DNA of 31,611 bases, taken from the NCBI GenBank assembly GCA_033761835.1, contig JANRME010000214.1, positions 1 to 31,611 on the forward strand. Reading direction: 5' to 3'. Within the stretch, counting starts at the first letter, position 1; the number at the start of each line of letters is the position of its first letter. Position numbers and translations under genes: made by a program. Shown piece by piece: positions 10,151-18,101 of this stretch. Under the pieces are notes generated by a model. The model was not told the DNA's origin and ran no database searches. It saw only the letters and a list, made by a program, of their open reading frames with translations. This stretch comes from JADJNW01 sp033761835. Lineage in GTDB: Bacteria; Bacteroidota; Bacteroidia; Chitinophagales; Saprospiraceae.

Positions 10151-12536
10151 GACAAGCTATCATTTCAAATTAGCTCTTCGTAATTTGCGGAGAAACAAGA
10201 CCTTTTCTATTACCAATATTTTAGGTATTACAATCGGACTCGCTAGTTGTATTTTGATTGGATTATATACTTTTAATGAGCTATCGTTTGATACATTCCA
10301 TTTACAGCATAATAACATTTATCGCATTAATAAAATCACAAACGAAAATAGCCCACAAGCAGCAAAGGATGGACTCACGCCTGGGCAATTAGCGCCAGCA
10401 CTTGAAAAAGATTTGCCCGAAGTGGTTCATGCCGCGCGATTCCGCCCTTGGTTTAATGATATGTTGGTAAGTCATGATTCGCTGCATTTAAAATTGAGTA
10501 ATGTGGCTTATGCCGACCCAACATTTTTGGAAATTTTTGACTTCCCTTTATTAAAAGGAAATAAAAACACAGCACTTACTGCGCCTTATAGCGCCGTTAT
10601 TACAGCATCTGTTGCGCAACGTTTTTTTGGCAATGCTGATCCCATCGGCAAAACATTACTTACACTACATGATATTCCTGTAAAAATAACAGGAATTGCA
10701 AAAGAAATACCGCATCAATCGTCCATCCAATTTTCCATCCTGATTTCTTGGGCAACGATTACGGCGCCTGCCCATGCCGACCAGTTTTTTTGGATGAACA
10801 CCTGGACGACTCAAGCCAATTACACCTTTGTACAATTGAGAGAAGGGACAGACCCTGTAAAATTGGGTGCGAAGGTTTCCGCCATGATGCACAAAAATAT
10901 GCCAGAGGACGAGTTTCAATATCGCCCTTATTTGCAATCCTTGGACGATATTTACCTTCGTTCTTCAACTATTCAGTACAGCGATTTTTTTAAGAAAAAT
11001 AATAAGAAAGTTATTTACATCTTACCTGTCATAGCTGCTTTTATTTTAATCATAGCCGCCTTTAATTTTATTAATTTTTCCACTGCGTTAGCGCTAAGCC
11101 GAGCAAAAGAAACGGGGGTTCAAAAAATATTGGGAGCCCAGCAAAGACAGCTAATTGGGCAATTTTTTAGCGAATCTTTTTTGCTTTGCTCCATTGCATT
11201 TATGCTGGCAATTTGTATTGTAAGTATTTTATTACCTGGCTTTAATAATCTGACCAATAGTCAGTTAGATGTTGTTATGCTTTTAAAACCGGCTATTATA
11301 GTCGGTATGGGCGGCTTGTTGTTGATTATCAGTCTTTTAGCGGGTTTGTATCCCGCAGTTTTCTTATCTCAGTTTAAAGCAAAAGACGCTTTCCGAAAAG
11401 CATTAAAACCTGGTAATAACTACTTGCGCAAATCTTTAGTCACGACCCAATTTACCATGTCTATTATATTGATTATTGCAACCTTTGGAGTACAGCAACA
11501 AATGCAATATCTATTTAAAAAAGACTTAGGATTTAATAAAGAACAAGTATTGGTTTTGGAACTTGCCAACACCAACCTGGAAGCGAAAAGCCCTGCGTTT
11601 ATTACTGCTTTAAAACAATGGTCAGGTGTTATCAATATTACTGCTACCGATCAAATACCCGGACAAAACTTTAATGGTTTTGGCATTATACCAGAAGGGC
11701 ATACCCTGGAGGAGCATTTAATGGCAAACTTATTACAAACAGATGCTAATTTTTTAAAAACGTATGATATTCATTTAACAAAAGGGCGTTTTTTCTCTTC
11801 TGATATGCCTACCGATACTACGCAAGCGATTGTAATAAACGAAGCGATGGTGGCTTATTTAAATTGGAAAGAACCAATTAATCAAGCTTTAGAAATTCAT
11901 GAAACGCTGAAAGGCAGAGTGATTGGTGTGATAAAAGATTTTAATATTGCTTCTTTGCGAGAAAAAGTACAACCACTAGCCCTTATTTTAAAATCTAATC
12001 CGAGGTATTTATCCATCAGAATTAAGCCAGAAGATGTTCCTGCGACGCTTGCATTTTTGGAAAAAACCTGGCAGCAATTTGAGCCCCAATACCCCTTTGA
12101 ATATCATTTTTTGGATGAAGAATTAAATCAATATTATCGCTCGGATGTACGGCTACTCTTAGTTTTGAGCATATTTACAGGTTTGGCGGTTTACATCGCT
12201 TGTATGGGATTGTTCGGGTTAAGTATGTACACGGTACGGCAACGCATAAAAGAAATCGGTATTCGTAAAGTGCTGGGTGCTACGACTGTAAGCATTATAT
12301 CCCTTCTGTCAAAAGATACGCTAAAACTGGTATTGATAGCTATTTTTATTGCAACCCCGGTAGCATGGTGGGTGATGCGACAGTGGCTACAAGAGTTTGC
12401 GTATCGGATCGAATTAAACTGGTGGATATTTGTTATTGCTGGGGTTTTGGCAGTTCTGATTGCGATGTTGACCGTGAGCTCACAAGCAATTCGGGCGGCG
12501 GTAGCCAATCCGGCGGAAAGTTTAAAATCAGAATAA
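10149..12536 (+). CDS. P4: divergent double FtsX/MacB-type ABC transporter permease
   Basis: A 795-residue protein from ATG 10149, beginning MTSYHFKLALRNLRRNK. It has the eight-TM, two-domain plan of its neighbours, but the first cytoplasmic coupling segment is altered: SRAKETGVQKILGA at about 317-330, with V-Q-K where paralogues have (I/V)-R-(K/R), and NFINFSTALAL in place of NFMNLSTAR. The second coupling segment is canonical (RIKEIGIRKVLGA near 697). It lacks the WEGK motif; periplasmic domain 2 has IPGQNFNGFGIIPEG instead. The C-terminal ~33 codons are nearly identical in DNA to P3. Probably translated from the P3-P4 transcript. The leader is a 16-bp tandem duplication. Confidence 0.94.
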   Translation: MTSYHFKLALRNLRRNKTFSITNILGITIGLASCILIGLYTFNELSFDTFHLQHNNIYRINKITNENSPQAAKDGLTPGQLAPALEKDLPEVVHAARFRPWFNDMLVSHDSLHLKLSNVAYADPTFLEIFDFPLLKGNKNTALTAPYSAVITASVAQRFFGNADPIGKTLLTLHDIPVKITGIAKEIPHQSSIQFSILISWATITAPAHADQFFWMNTWTTQANYTFVQLREGTDPVKLGAKVSAMMHKNMPEDEFQYRPYLQSLDDIYLRSSTIQYSDFFKKNNKKVIYILPVIAAFILIIAAFNFINFSTALALSRAKETGVQKILGAQQRQLIGQFFSESFLLCSIAFMLAICIVSILLPGFNNLTNSQLDVVMLLKPAIIVGMGGLLLIISLLAGLYPAVFLSQFKAKDAFRKALKPGNNYLRKSLVTTQFTMSIILIIATFGVQQQMQYLFKKDLGFNKEQVLVLELANTNLEAKSPAFITALKQWSGVINITATDQIPGQNFNGFGIIPEGHTLEEHLMANLLQTDANFLKTYDIHLTKGRFFSSDMPTDTTQAIVINEAMVAYLNWKEPINQALEIHETLKGRVIGVIKDFNIASLREKVQPLALILKSNPRYLSIRIKPEDVPATLAFLEKTWQQFEPQYPFEYHFLDEELNQYYRSDVRLLLVLSIFTGLAVYIACMGLFGLSMYTVRQRIKEIGIRKVLGATTVSIISLLSKDTLKLVLIAIFIATPVAWWVMRQWLQEFAYRIELNWWIFVIAGVLAVLIAMLTVSSQAIRAAVANPAESLKSE
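12420..12517 (+). repeat. 3'-end block shared with P3 (copy 2)
   Basis: Second copy of the 98-bp block at 9933-10030, constant offset 2487 bp, 94/98 identity. It covers the last TM helix of P4. Confidence 0.85.
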
Positions 12537-12542
12537 TTTATC

Positions 12543-12590
12543 TGGTGATTTAGTGAAGCTCACTAAATCACCAAATCATTAGCTCACCAA
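12543..12590. repeat. 8-bp-period repeat forming a perfect hairpin after P4
   Basis: Six octamers: TGGTGATT, TAGTGAAG, CTCACTAA, ATCACCAA, ATCATTAG, CTCACCAA. The first four create a perfect inverted repeat: TGGTGATTTAGTGA (12543-12556), 3-nt loop AGC, TCACTAAATCACCA (12560-12573). It lies 7 bp after the P4 stop with no T-run behind it, so it could stabilise or weakly terminate the P3-P4 message, but it is not a textbook intrinsic terminator. Confidence 0.75.
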
Positions 12591-12599
12591 ATAAAGCAC

Positions 12600-12638
12600 T
12601 GTCATGCTTCCGCACAATCGTTGTATCATTATCGTACA
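12600..12638 (+). promoter_or_regulatory. Tandem 17-bp enhancer-like sites upstream of P5
   Basis: Site A TGTCATGCTTCCGCACA (12600-12616) and site B TGTATCATTATCGTACA (12622-12638), 22 bp apart start to start, about two helical turns. Both fit TGT...CGNACA, an imperfect dyad with a strong right half. The same pair, spacing and distance to a TGGCAT element occur upstream of P6. Probably binding sites for an NtrC-type activator; the protein is not in this window. Confidence 0.6.
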
Positions 12639-12686
12639 GGCTTGTTTGTTTAGTGTTGGTAAGTGTCTGATAATTAGGTGATTTTA

Positions 12687-12706
12687 ATTCTGGCATGGTG
12701 TTTTTG
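12687..12706 (+). promoter_or_regulatory. TGGCATGG promoter-like element upstream of P5 (possible sigma-54 -24 box)
   Basis: ATTCTGGCATGGTGTTTT (12687-12704), identical to 18030-18047 upstream of P6. TGGCAT matches the sigma-54 -24 element (TGGCAC), but the expected GC at -12 is TT here, with the nearest G two bases late, so the assignment is tentative. It lies 53 bp after site B and 56 bp before the P5 ATG. Confidence 0.45.
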
Positions 12707-12746
12707 TATTCTAATAAAGAATTAGTTGACAAAACTTTTAAATGCC

Positions 12747-15155
12747 ATGATCCAGAATTATCTTAAAGTTGCACTCAAGAATTTTTTTCGCTTTCGCTTC
12801 GTATCCGCGATAAATCTGATTGGTTTGACGCTTGGATTTGCTGTATGCGGTATGATTTACTTTTTTGTGCAATACGAACAGAGTTATGATCAATTTCACA
12901 GCAAAATAGATCGATTGTATCGCCTGACCACAGAATTCAAATATCCTGGCACAGAGCCTCGAATCCACGCCAGCACAGCGCCACCGATGGCGCCGCATAT
13001 TCAGCAGCAATTTGCTGAAATCACTTCTTTTACACGATTAATTCCATTTGAAAAGAATACGATTTATAAGCATCAAGGAAAAGAAATAGTCATTGGTCAA
13101 GCTTTTGCCGCAGACACATCCTTTTTTGAACTATTTGATTTCCAACTGGTTGCAGGAGATGCGCGAACTGCCCTGAAAGACCCATCGAATGTGGTGTTGA
13201 CCAAAAGTATCGCTGATCGACTGTTTACAAATGAAAATCCATTAGGAAAAATTATTACACAAACTTTTTCGCAGGGCGAAGCCGGTGACACGACTGTTTC
13301 TTATGTGGTAACGGGCATCCTTCAGGATATTCCCAAGCATTCTCATTTACAATTGGATGCTTTGTTTAATATCAATAACTCTTTACCAGGTGACCGCGGC
13401 GGTCAAGAATGGCATGGCGTCTATGCGAGTTCTTATTTACTTGCCCAGACACCTATTCAAAATCTTACACAATTTGAAGACCGGATTGCGGAATCATTAA
13501 AATCGGTAATGTCGGGCGCTGAGTATATTCGACTATACGTACAATCGGTCGCAGATGTGCATTTGAAGGCAACCCAAGTCATCGAAGATCATGCAAATTA
13601 TCAAAAATTCGACGGGCGCTATATTTATATTTTTAGCATCATCGCTTTAATTGTATTGGCAATTGCAGGTGTAAATTTTACGAACCTCTCCACCGTTATT
13701 GCGAATAAACGCGCCAAAGAAATCGGCATTCGCAAAACGATTGGTGCAAACCGAACTTCCATCGTCGCTCAATTTCTGGGCGAGTCGGTTTTATTGACTT
13801 TGGTGGCGGCGCTCATTAGCGCATTACTCATCGATCTTACCTTTCCTGCCTTGAAAGCATTTATCGGTCGTGAAATAGAAGTAAATATTTTTCAAAATAT
13901 TCCATTTTTATTAACATTATTAGGAACCGCTATTTTACTTGGCATTTTAGCAGGTTTATACCCTGCATTTTATATGTCTTCTTTCCAACCAATACAAGCT
14001 TTGAAAAAATTGCAAGTAGGAAAATTATCAAAACGATTGGTAATCAACTCATTAGTGGTTGTGCAATTCATTACGGCTACTGCACTAATTATTGGTACTA
14101 TCGTGATTTTGCAACAGTTGAATTTTATGAAAACACAGGATAAAGGTTTTGAAACTTCACAAATAATCACGGCAGATTTAGGATTTGGCGCATTTAGTAA
14201 ATATGAAACATTAAAAAATGAATGGTTGAATGTGGCAGGCGTAGAAAATGTAACAGCAGCGCGGAGTATCCTTGGCGGAGAGGCCATACAGACAGGACTT
14301 TCCTTTAATGATAAAGAAGGTGTTCGGCAAGATATTGCTGTGCCAATTATGATAACCGATGACGATTATTTATCTTTTTATGAAATGAAAGTAATAAATG
14401 GAAGTAATTTTTCTGAAAATGCGACCCAAACAGGCGATGAATATATCATTAATGAAACGTTTGCAAAGCAAATTGGTTGGGAGAATCCAATCGGGCAGCC
14501 TATGCAATTGGCTTGGGCTAGCGTACCTGGCAAGATTGTGGGCGTGGTAAAAGATTTTAATTTTAATACTTTACATCATAAAATTACCCCGCTTTGCATT
14601 TGGGCATCGGCAGGGAATACAAAAGAAGTATCATTAAAAGTGAGCACCGGCGACTTATCGGCTACACTTAGCGCCCTCGAAAGCATTTGGAAAAAACATA
14701 TTACGGATCGTCCATTTGCATATCAATTTCTGGATGAGCATTTTGCAAAATTATACGAATCAGAACAACGAATTGGTCGCCTCATGTCGGCTGCGGCCGG
14801 CTTAGCCGTAGTTATCGCCTGCCTTGGTTTATTTGGCATTGCCGCGTTTACGACCGAGCAGCGCACCAAAGAAATCGGCATCCGCAAAGTGCTGGGTGCT
14901 TCGGTATCGAATATCGTGGAATTACTTTCCAGGGATTTTTTAATCCTGGTCTTGATTGCCATTCTTATCGCCTCGCCGATAGCCTGGTATGCCATGACCC
15001 AGTGGCTGGAAGACTTTGCTTATCGCATTCAAATTCAGTGGTGGGTCTTTGCGCTGGCGGGTGTTACCGCTATTGGTATTGCTTTATTTACAGTGAGTTT
15101 TCAAACAATTAAAGCAGCGATTTCCAACCCTGTCAAAACATTGCGAACGGAATAA
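12747..15155 (+). CDS. P5: double FtsX/MacB-type ABC transporter permease with its own control region
   Basis: An 802-residue protein starting at ATG 12747 (MIQNYLKVALKNFFRFR). An in-frame TTG at 12726 would add seven residues, but family alignment favours the ATG. First FtsX unit: NFTNLSTVIANKRAKEIGIRK, with RAKEIGIRK at 322-330; second unit: RTKEIGIRKVLGAS near 704. Periplasmic domain 1 has AADTSFFELFDF and an extended loop before VVTGIL. P6 has the counterparts AVDSTFFDFFDF and a similar long loop before QVTGIL, and P5 and P6 also share their upstream regulatory layout, so they look like a co-regulated subclass. It lacks WEGK. A hairpin terminator follows, so P5 is probably transcribed alone. 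Confidence 0.95.
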   Translation: MIQNYLKVALKNFFRFRFVSAINLIGLTLGFAVCGMIYFFVQYEQSYDQFHSKIDRLYRLTTEFKYPGTEPRIHASTAPPMAPHIQQQFAEITSFTRLIPFEKNTIYKHQGKEIVIGQAFAADTSFFELFDFQLVAGDARTALKDPSNVVLTKSIADRLFTNENPLGKIITQTFSQGEAGDTTVSYVVTGILQDIPKHSHLQLDALFNINNSLPGDRGGQEWHGVYASSYLLAQTPIQNLTQFEDRIAESLKSVMSGAEYIRLYVQSVADVHLKATQVIEDHANYQKFDGRYIYIFSIIALIVLAIAGVNFTNLSTVIANKRAKEIGIRKTIGANRTSIVAQFLGESVLLTLVAALISALLIDLTFPALKAFIGREIEVNIFQNIPFLLTLLGTAILLGILAGLYPAFYMSSFQPIQALKKLQVGKLSKRLVINSLVVVQFITATALIIGTIVILQQLNFMKTQDKGFETSQIITADLGFGAFSKYETLKNEWLNVAGVENVTAARSILGGEAIQTGLSFNDKEGVRQDIAVPIMITDDDYLSFYEMKVINGSNFSENATQTGDEYIINETFAKQIGWENPIGQPMQLAWASVPGKIVGVVKDFNFNTLHHKITPLCIWASAGNTKEVSLKVSTGDLSATLSALESIWKKHITDRPFAYQFLDEHFAKLYESEQRIGRLMSAAAGLAVVIACLGLFGIAAFTTEQRTKEIGIRKVLGASVSNIVELLSRDFLILVLIAILIASPIAWYAMTQWLEDFAYRIQIQWWVFALAGVTAIGIALFTVSFQTIKAAISNPVKTLRTE

Positions 15156-15170
15156 TCAAAAAGTTATGAT

Positions 15171-15217
15171 ATAAATATTGGTGCCTTATTAATAAGATAT
15201 AATGCACCAATATTTAT
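15171..15217. terminator. Bidirectional hairpin terminator between P5 and the esterase-cupin gene
   Basis: Perfect 14-bp inverted repeat ATAAATATTGGTGC (15171-15184) / GCACCAATATTTAT (15204-15217). The 19-nt loop itself contains the palindrome CTTATTAATAAG (15185-15196). AT-rich sequence flanks both sides, including AAAAAG on the left, which reads as a T-run on the minus strand. It sits exactly between two convergent genes. Confidence 0.75.
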
Positions 15218-15235
15218 TATTAAAGTGGATTAATT

Positions 15236-16786
15236 TTAATTCCATTGAAAAGCAAAATACATACACTGCTCATTTCCAATGTTTTTAATAGCATGAGGTA
15301 TATTGGATGGTAAAAAATAGACGTCTCCTTTTTTCGCTCGATAAAGCGCATTCCCGATTTCCATTTCGGTTTCCCCGTCAATCATTATTATAATTTCCGT
15401 TGCATAATGGGTATGTGGCTCATGACTTTTGATACCTGGATTTAAACTCGTTACATGCATTTCATAATATTCACACATAGCCGTAGATCGATGAAAATAA
15501 TTTCTGATGCCGCCTTTGTCGTGAGGCTTAAAGGCTATATTATTAAAATCAAGTATAAAAGAACCGCCGTCTTTTTTGCCGCGCTCCATATTCACAGGCT
15601 TTTTGGCATTATAAATCATCGTATAATAAGTAGCATTAGGCGATAAACATTTAATAGAACCTTTATCACCGGGCATCAAAAATGCAACGCTATTCGCACC
15701 CAAGGTTTTTGTTTGATTATTAATAGAAACTTCCACTTCGCCTTCTTTTATAATTAAAATTTGTTCCTGTTTAATATTTTGTAAATAAATCTTTTCAGAA
15801 GCATTATTGATATTCACTACTTTAAATTCCATATTTGAAAAATGCGGCGTTTCGCCGGACATTATAGTGATATCACCTTTATATTCAGGAGATGCATAAA
15901 CGCCTGATTCTATTCGCTTTGCAACCACATCGCTCCAAAGCCAGGTCAGGGATTCAGGCAGAATAGCGCCGCCGTGTTTGCCATTGTGTTCGCCAGTGCC
16001 GGGCACAAATTTGTAATTATAATCTTTATATTTTAAAGCTGCGTCCATTTGTAAATTAGCCAGCCACCAATTGCCAAAGTGATTATTCAAATCATTAGAA
16101 CCATCTTGTAAAAATACTTTAATGTCTTTTTTATTATTCTTCCGAATCATCGGCGGATAATTATGTCCTCCTCTTATATCAGTAAAGCTTCCAATATGAC
16201 TCAACACTTTATGAAACTGCTCTGGATGAAACCATGCCGCCGAGAAAGCACAAATACCGCCCGAAGACAAACCGCATATTGCACGCATTTTAGGGTCATC
16301 CGAAATATTATATTGCTTTTTTAATTCAGGAATCATTTCTTCTATCAAGAATCGGGCGTACGTGTCAGAGACGTCATCATATTCTAAACTTCTATTACTT
16401 ACGCGAAAGGGATTCTCCGCCGGTGGCGCGGACGTATTATGTCCAGGATTAATAAATAAACCAATGGTTACAGGCATTTTACCTTGGCTGATAAGATTAT
16501 CAAAAACGGTAGGAACGCGGAAATCGCCGTCTTTATTAGCATAAGCATGACCATCCTGAAAAATCATGAGGGCAGCCGCTTGTGATGCATCATATTGTGC
16601 CGGGACATAGACATAATAATCCCTGATCGTATTGGCATAAATATTACTTTTCCAGGTGTATTTTGTTACAATTCCTTTCGGAATATTATCATATTCCGAT
16701 GAATTGGGACCGAGCTTGTAATTTTCTTGTGAAAACCCCATTGTAATATAAAATAGAGCGAATGTGATGATGGAAATATTTTTCAT
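15236..16786 (-). CDS. Secreted alpha/beta-hydrolase esterase fused to two cupin domains
   Basis: A 516-residue protein with an N-terminal signal peptide (MKNISIITFALFYITMGFS, likely cut before QEN). Residues about 25-300 form a carbohydrate-esterase (CE1/Esterase D-like) alpha/beta hydrolase: nucleophile elbow GLSSG at 172-176 (Ser174), a candidate acid in LQDGSND (228-232), and a candidate catalytic His in GEHNGKHG (267 or 271). Residues about 305-395 form a first cupin without an obvious metal site. Residues about 425-516 form a second cupin with HEPHTHYATE (455-464) and PHAI (His498), a plausible metal set. It lies 31 bp downstream of the DUF6807 gene on the same strand. A periplasmic role in glycan or ester catabolism is inferred; the substrate is unknown. 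The esterase-bicupin fusion is unusual. Confidence 0.88.
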   Translation of the reverse strand: MKNISIITFALFYITMGFSQENYKLGPNSSEYDNIPKGIVTKYTWKSNIYANTIRDYYVYVPAQYDASQAAALMIFQDGHAYANKDGDFRVPTVFDNLISQGKMPVTIGLFINPGHNTSAPPAENPFRVSNRSLEYDDVSDTYARFLIEEMIPELKKQYNISDDPKMRAICGLSSGGICAFSAAWFHPEQFHKVLSHIGSFTDIRGGHNYPPMIRKNNKKDIKVFLQDGSNDLNNHFGNWWLANLQMDAALKYKDYNYKFVPGTGEHNGKHGGAILPESLTWLWSDVVAKRIESGVYASPEYKGDITIMSGETPHFSNMEFKVVNINNASEKIYLQNIKQEQILIIKEGEVEVSINNQTKTLGANSVAFLMPGDKGSIKCLSPNATYYTMIYNAKKPVNMERGKKDGGSFILDFNNIAFKPHDKGGIRNYFHRSTAMCEYYEMHVTSLNPGIKSHEPHTHYATEIIIMIDGETEMEIGNALYRAKKGDVYFLPSNIPHAIKNIGNEQCMYFAFQWN

Positions 16787-16817
16787 ACTAAATGAAATTA
16801 TTAATAAGATGTAAAAT

Positions 16818-17777
16818 TTATTTAGCGGCGTACTTTTTCCACAACTGCTCTGCTTCGATTGCCGAAAATTTATTATTAAAAACTATGAGTCTGTATTTCA
16901 AAGTATAAGTCTTGCCTGGTTTCAATAGCCAGTCTCTTGTTTTCGTTGGAGCAATATTGACAAATACATCGCCGCGACCATTTTGCTCCACGGGCCATAC
17001 GCGCAGCGGCTCCGGATGATTAAAATTCTTGGGATGTGATAGTAATATTACACCGCCATAATCCTTGCCGAGCGCACCTTGTACGATGCACCATCGCGCG
17101 GTCGAACCATCCGCATCAAGCCTTGTTTTTCCTTCGGAAGTCAATATTTCGCTGTTATTTTTATCCCATGCTTCGGTAGCCCGCCATCCGAAACCTGCAT
17201 AGCGATATTCCAGAATTTTAAATGGACGATCCATAGCACAAGCATAATCTATGGTAAAATCAACGATGTAATAATGATCTGTAACTGGAGAAACTTTTAT
17301 AGTTTGAAATTCATTCAAAACTACTTTTTCTGCTGCATTTTTTAAAACAAGATGCTCGTGTAAAACCTTAAATTCAATAAAGGAAGCTTTCTTCTTGATA
17401 TATTTAAACTCCGCAAAGCGCACGGTTGCTTCTTTTTTATATAAATTCCAAAAATCGAGCGTATCGCCTTCAAATAATACGTGCGTCCAGGGATTCCAGA
17501 TGCCATAATGATGATAATGATCTTTGGGCTGTATCTGCGTTAAAACGTGTCCGTTCAAAGTCGAAAGCGGATGAATGAAGCCACTTTTTTTGTAGGCAGT
17601 ATCCACATCTGCTGGCGGGTACACCGTTTCATATTGATAAGCGAGTACAGGTTTTCCAGCAATGGCAGTAATTAGCGCGCCGTCTTTTTTCTCCGAACTT
17701 AAAATATTCTTTTTTTGGCAGATAGCCGGACATACAAGAAATGCTGAAAGTATTGCAAATAATAGGTTTTTGGTCAT
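16818..17777 (-). CDS. Secreted DUF6807 (PmoA-family) protein
   Basis: A 319-residue protein with signal peptide MTKNLLFAILSAFLVCPAIC, probably exported. Family landmarks visible are KSGFIHPLSTLNGHVLT (64-80), the His-rich DHYHHYGIW (86-94) followed by PWTH, then TRLDADGSTARWC, VQGALGKDYGGV, and LRVWPVEQNGRGDVFVN near the C-terminus. The family is labelled methane oxygenase PmoA in some databases, but in Bacteroidota these are soluble exported proteins often found near carbohydrate-degradation genes; true methane oxidation is not implied. It is the first gene of a two-gene minus-strand unit with the esterase-cupin, and its 5' end diverges from P6 across a 324-bp shared control region. Confidence 0.85.
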   Translation of the reverse strand: MTKNLLFAILSAFLVCPAICQKKNILSSEKKDGALITAIAGKPVLAYQYETVYPPADVDTAYKKSGFIHPLSTLNGHVLTQIQPKDHYHHYGIWNPWTHVLFEGDTLDFWNLYKKEATVRFAEFKYIKKKASFIEFKVLHEHLVLKNAAEKVVLNEFQTIKVSPVTDHYYIVDFTIDYACAMDRPFKILEYRYAGFGWRATEAWDKNNSEILTSEGKTRLDADGSTARWCIVQGALGKDYGGVILLSHPKNFNHPEPLRVWPVEQNGRGDVFVNIAPTKTRDWLLKPGKTYTLKYRLIVFNNKFSAIEAEQLWKKYAAK

Positions 17778-17942
17778 GGCGCCGATGGATTGGAATTCAA
17801 AAATTGCAAAAAATGATCTAAGATTTTACAATATACCAAGTTCTTATGAAATTGATGAATGATCGTATAAAATTGATAGACAAGTAAATAACAAGTCGAA
17901 TTCCTGGATGCTGGTGGTCAATCGCTGGCATTTGTCAAATCC

Positions 17943-17981
17943 TGTCCTAAATCCGCACAAACACTGTATCGAAACCGAACA
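17943..17981 (+). promoter_or_regulatory. Tandem 17-bp enhancer-like sites upstream of P6
   Basis: Site A TGTCCTAAATCCGCACA (17943-17959) and site B TGTATCGAAACCGAACA (17965-17981), again 22 bp apart. They align without gaps with the P5 sites; CCGCACAA and TGTATC are common to both. The distance from site B to TGGCAT is 53 bp at both genes. Confidence 0.6.
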
Positions 17982-18029
17982 CTCTTTTTGAATTTTAAAT
18001 TGTAAGCATTTAATTTTCAATTACTTGGC

Positions 18030-18048
18030 ATTCTGGCATGGTGTTTTG
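18030..18048 (+). promoter_or_regulatory. TGGCATGG promoter-like element upstream of P6 (possible sigma-54 -24 box)
   Basis: The 18 bp at 18030-18047 are identical to 12687-12704. The TGGCAT half fits a sigma-54 -24 box; the -12 half reads TTTTGA rather than TTGC, one base off register. It lies 68 bp before the P6 ATG and would drive the P6-P9 run. Confidence 0.45.
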
Positions 18049-18101
18049 AGCATACTTTTAAGATAGAAATCACCCGTCACCATTTTTTAAAACCGAATAT
18101 C

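Larger units (their letters stand above)
17778..18101. other. Divergent intergenic region (DUF6807 gene / P6)
   Basis: 324 bp between divergent starts. The right half holds the P6 control elements listed separately. The left ~165 bp presumably carries the minus-strand promoter. TATATTGT on the minus strand (near 17829-17836) is one base short of the Bacteroidota TAnnTTTG box, so no promoter is claimed. Confidence 0.4.

Noticed and set aside
12691..12706. A confident sigma-54 promoter call
   Set aside because: The -24 half fits, but the -12 GC is absent or off register at both copies, so it is kept only as a tentative element.
16818..17777. Methane monooxygenase subunit
   Set aside because: The PmoA database label for this DUF6807 family is misleading. 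The protein is soluble and secreted and lacks the membrane helices of particulate methane monooxygenase.
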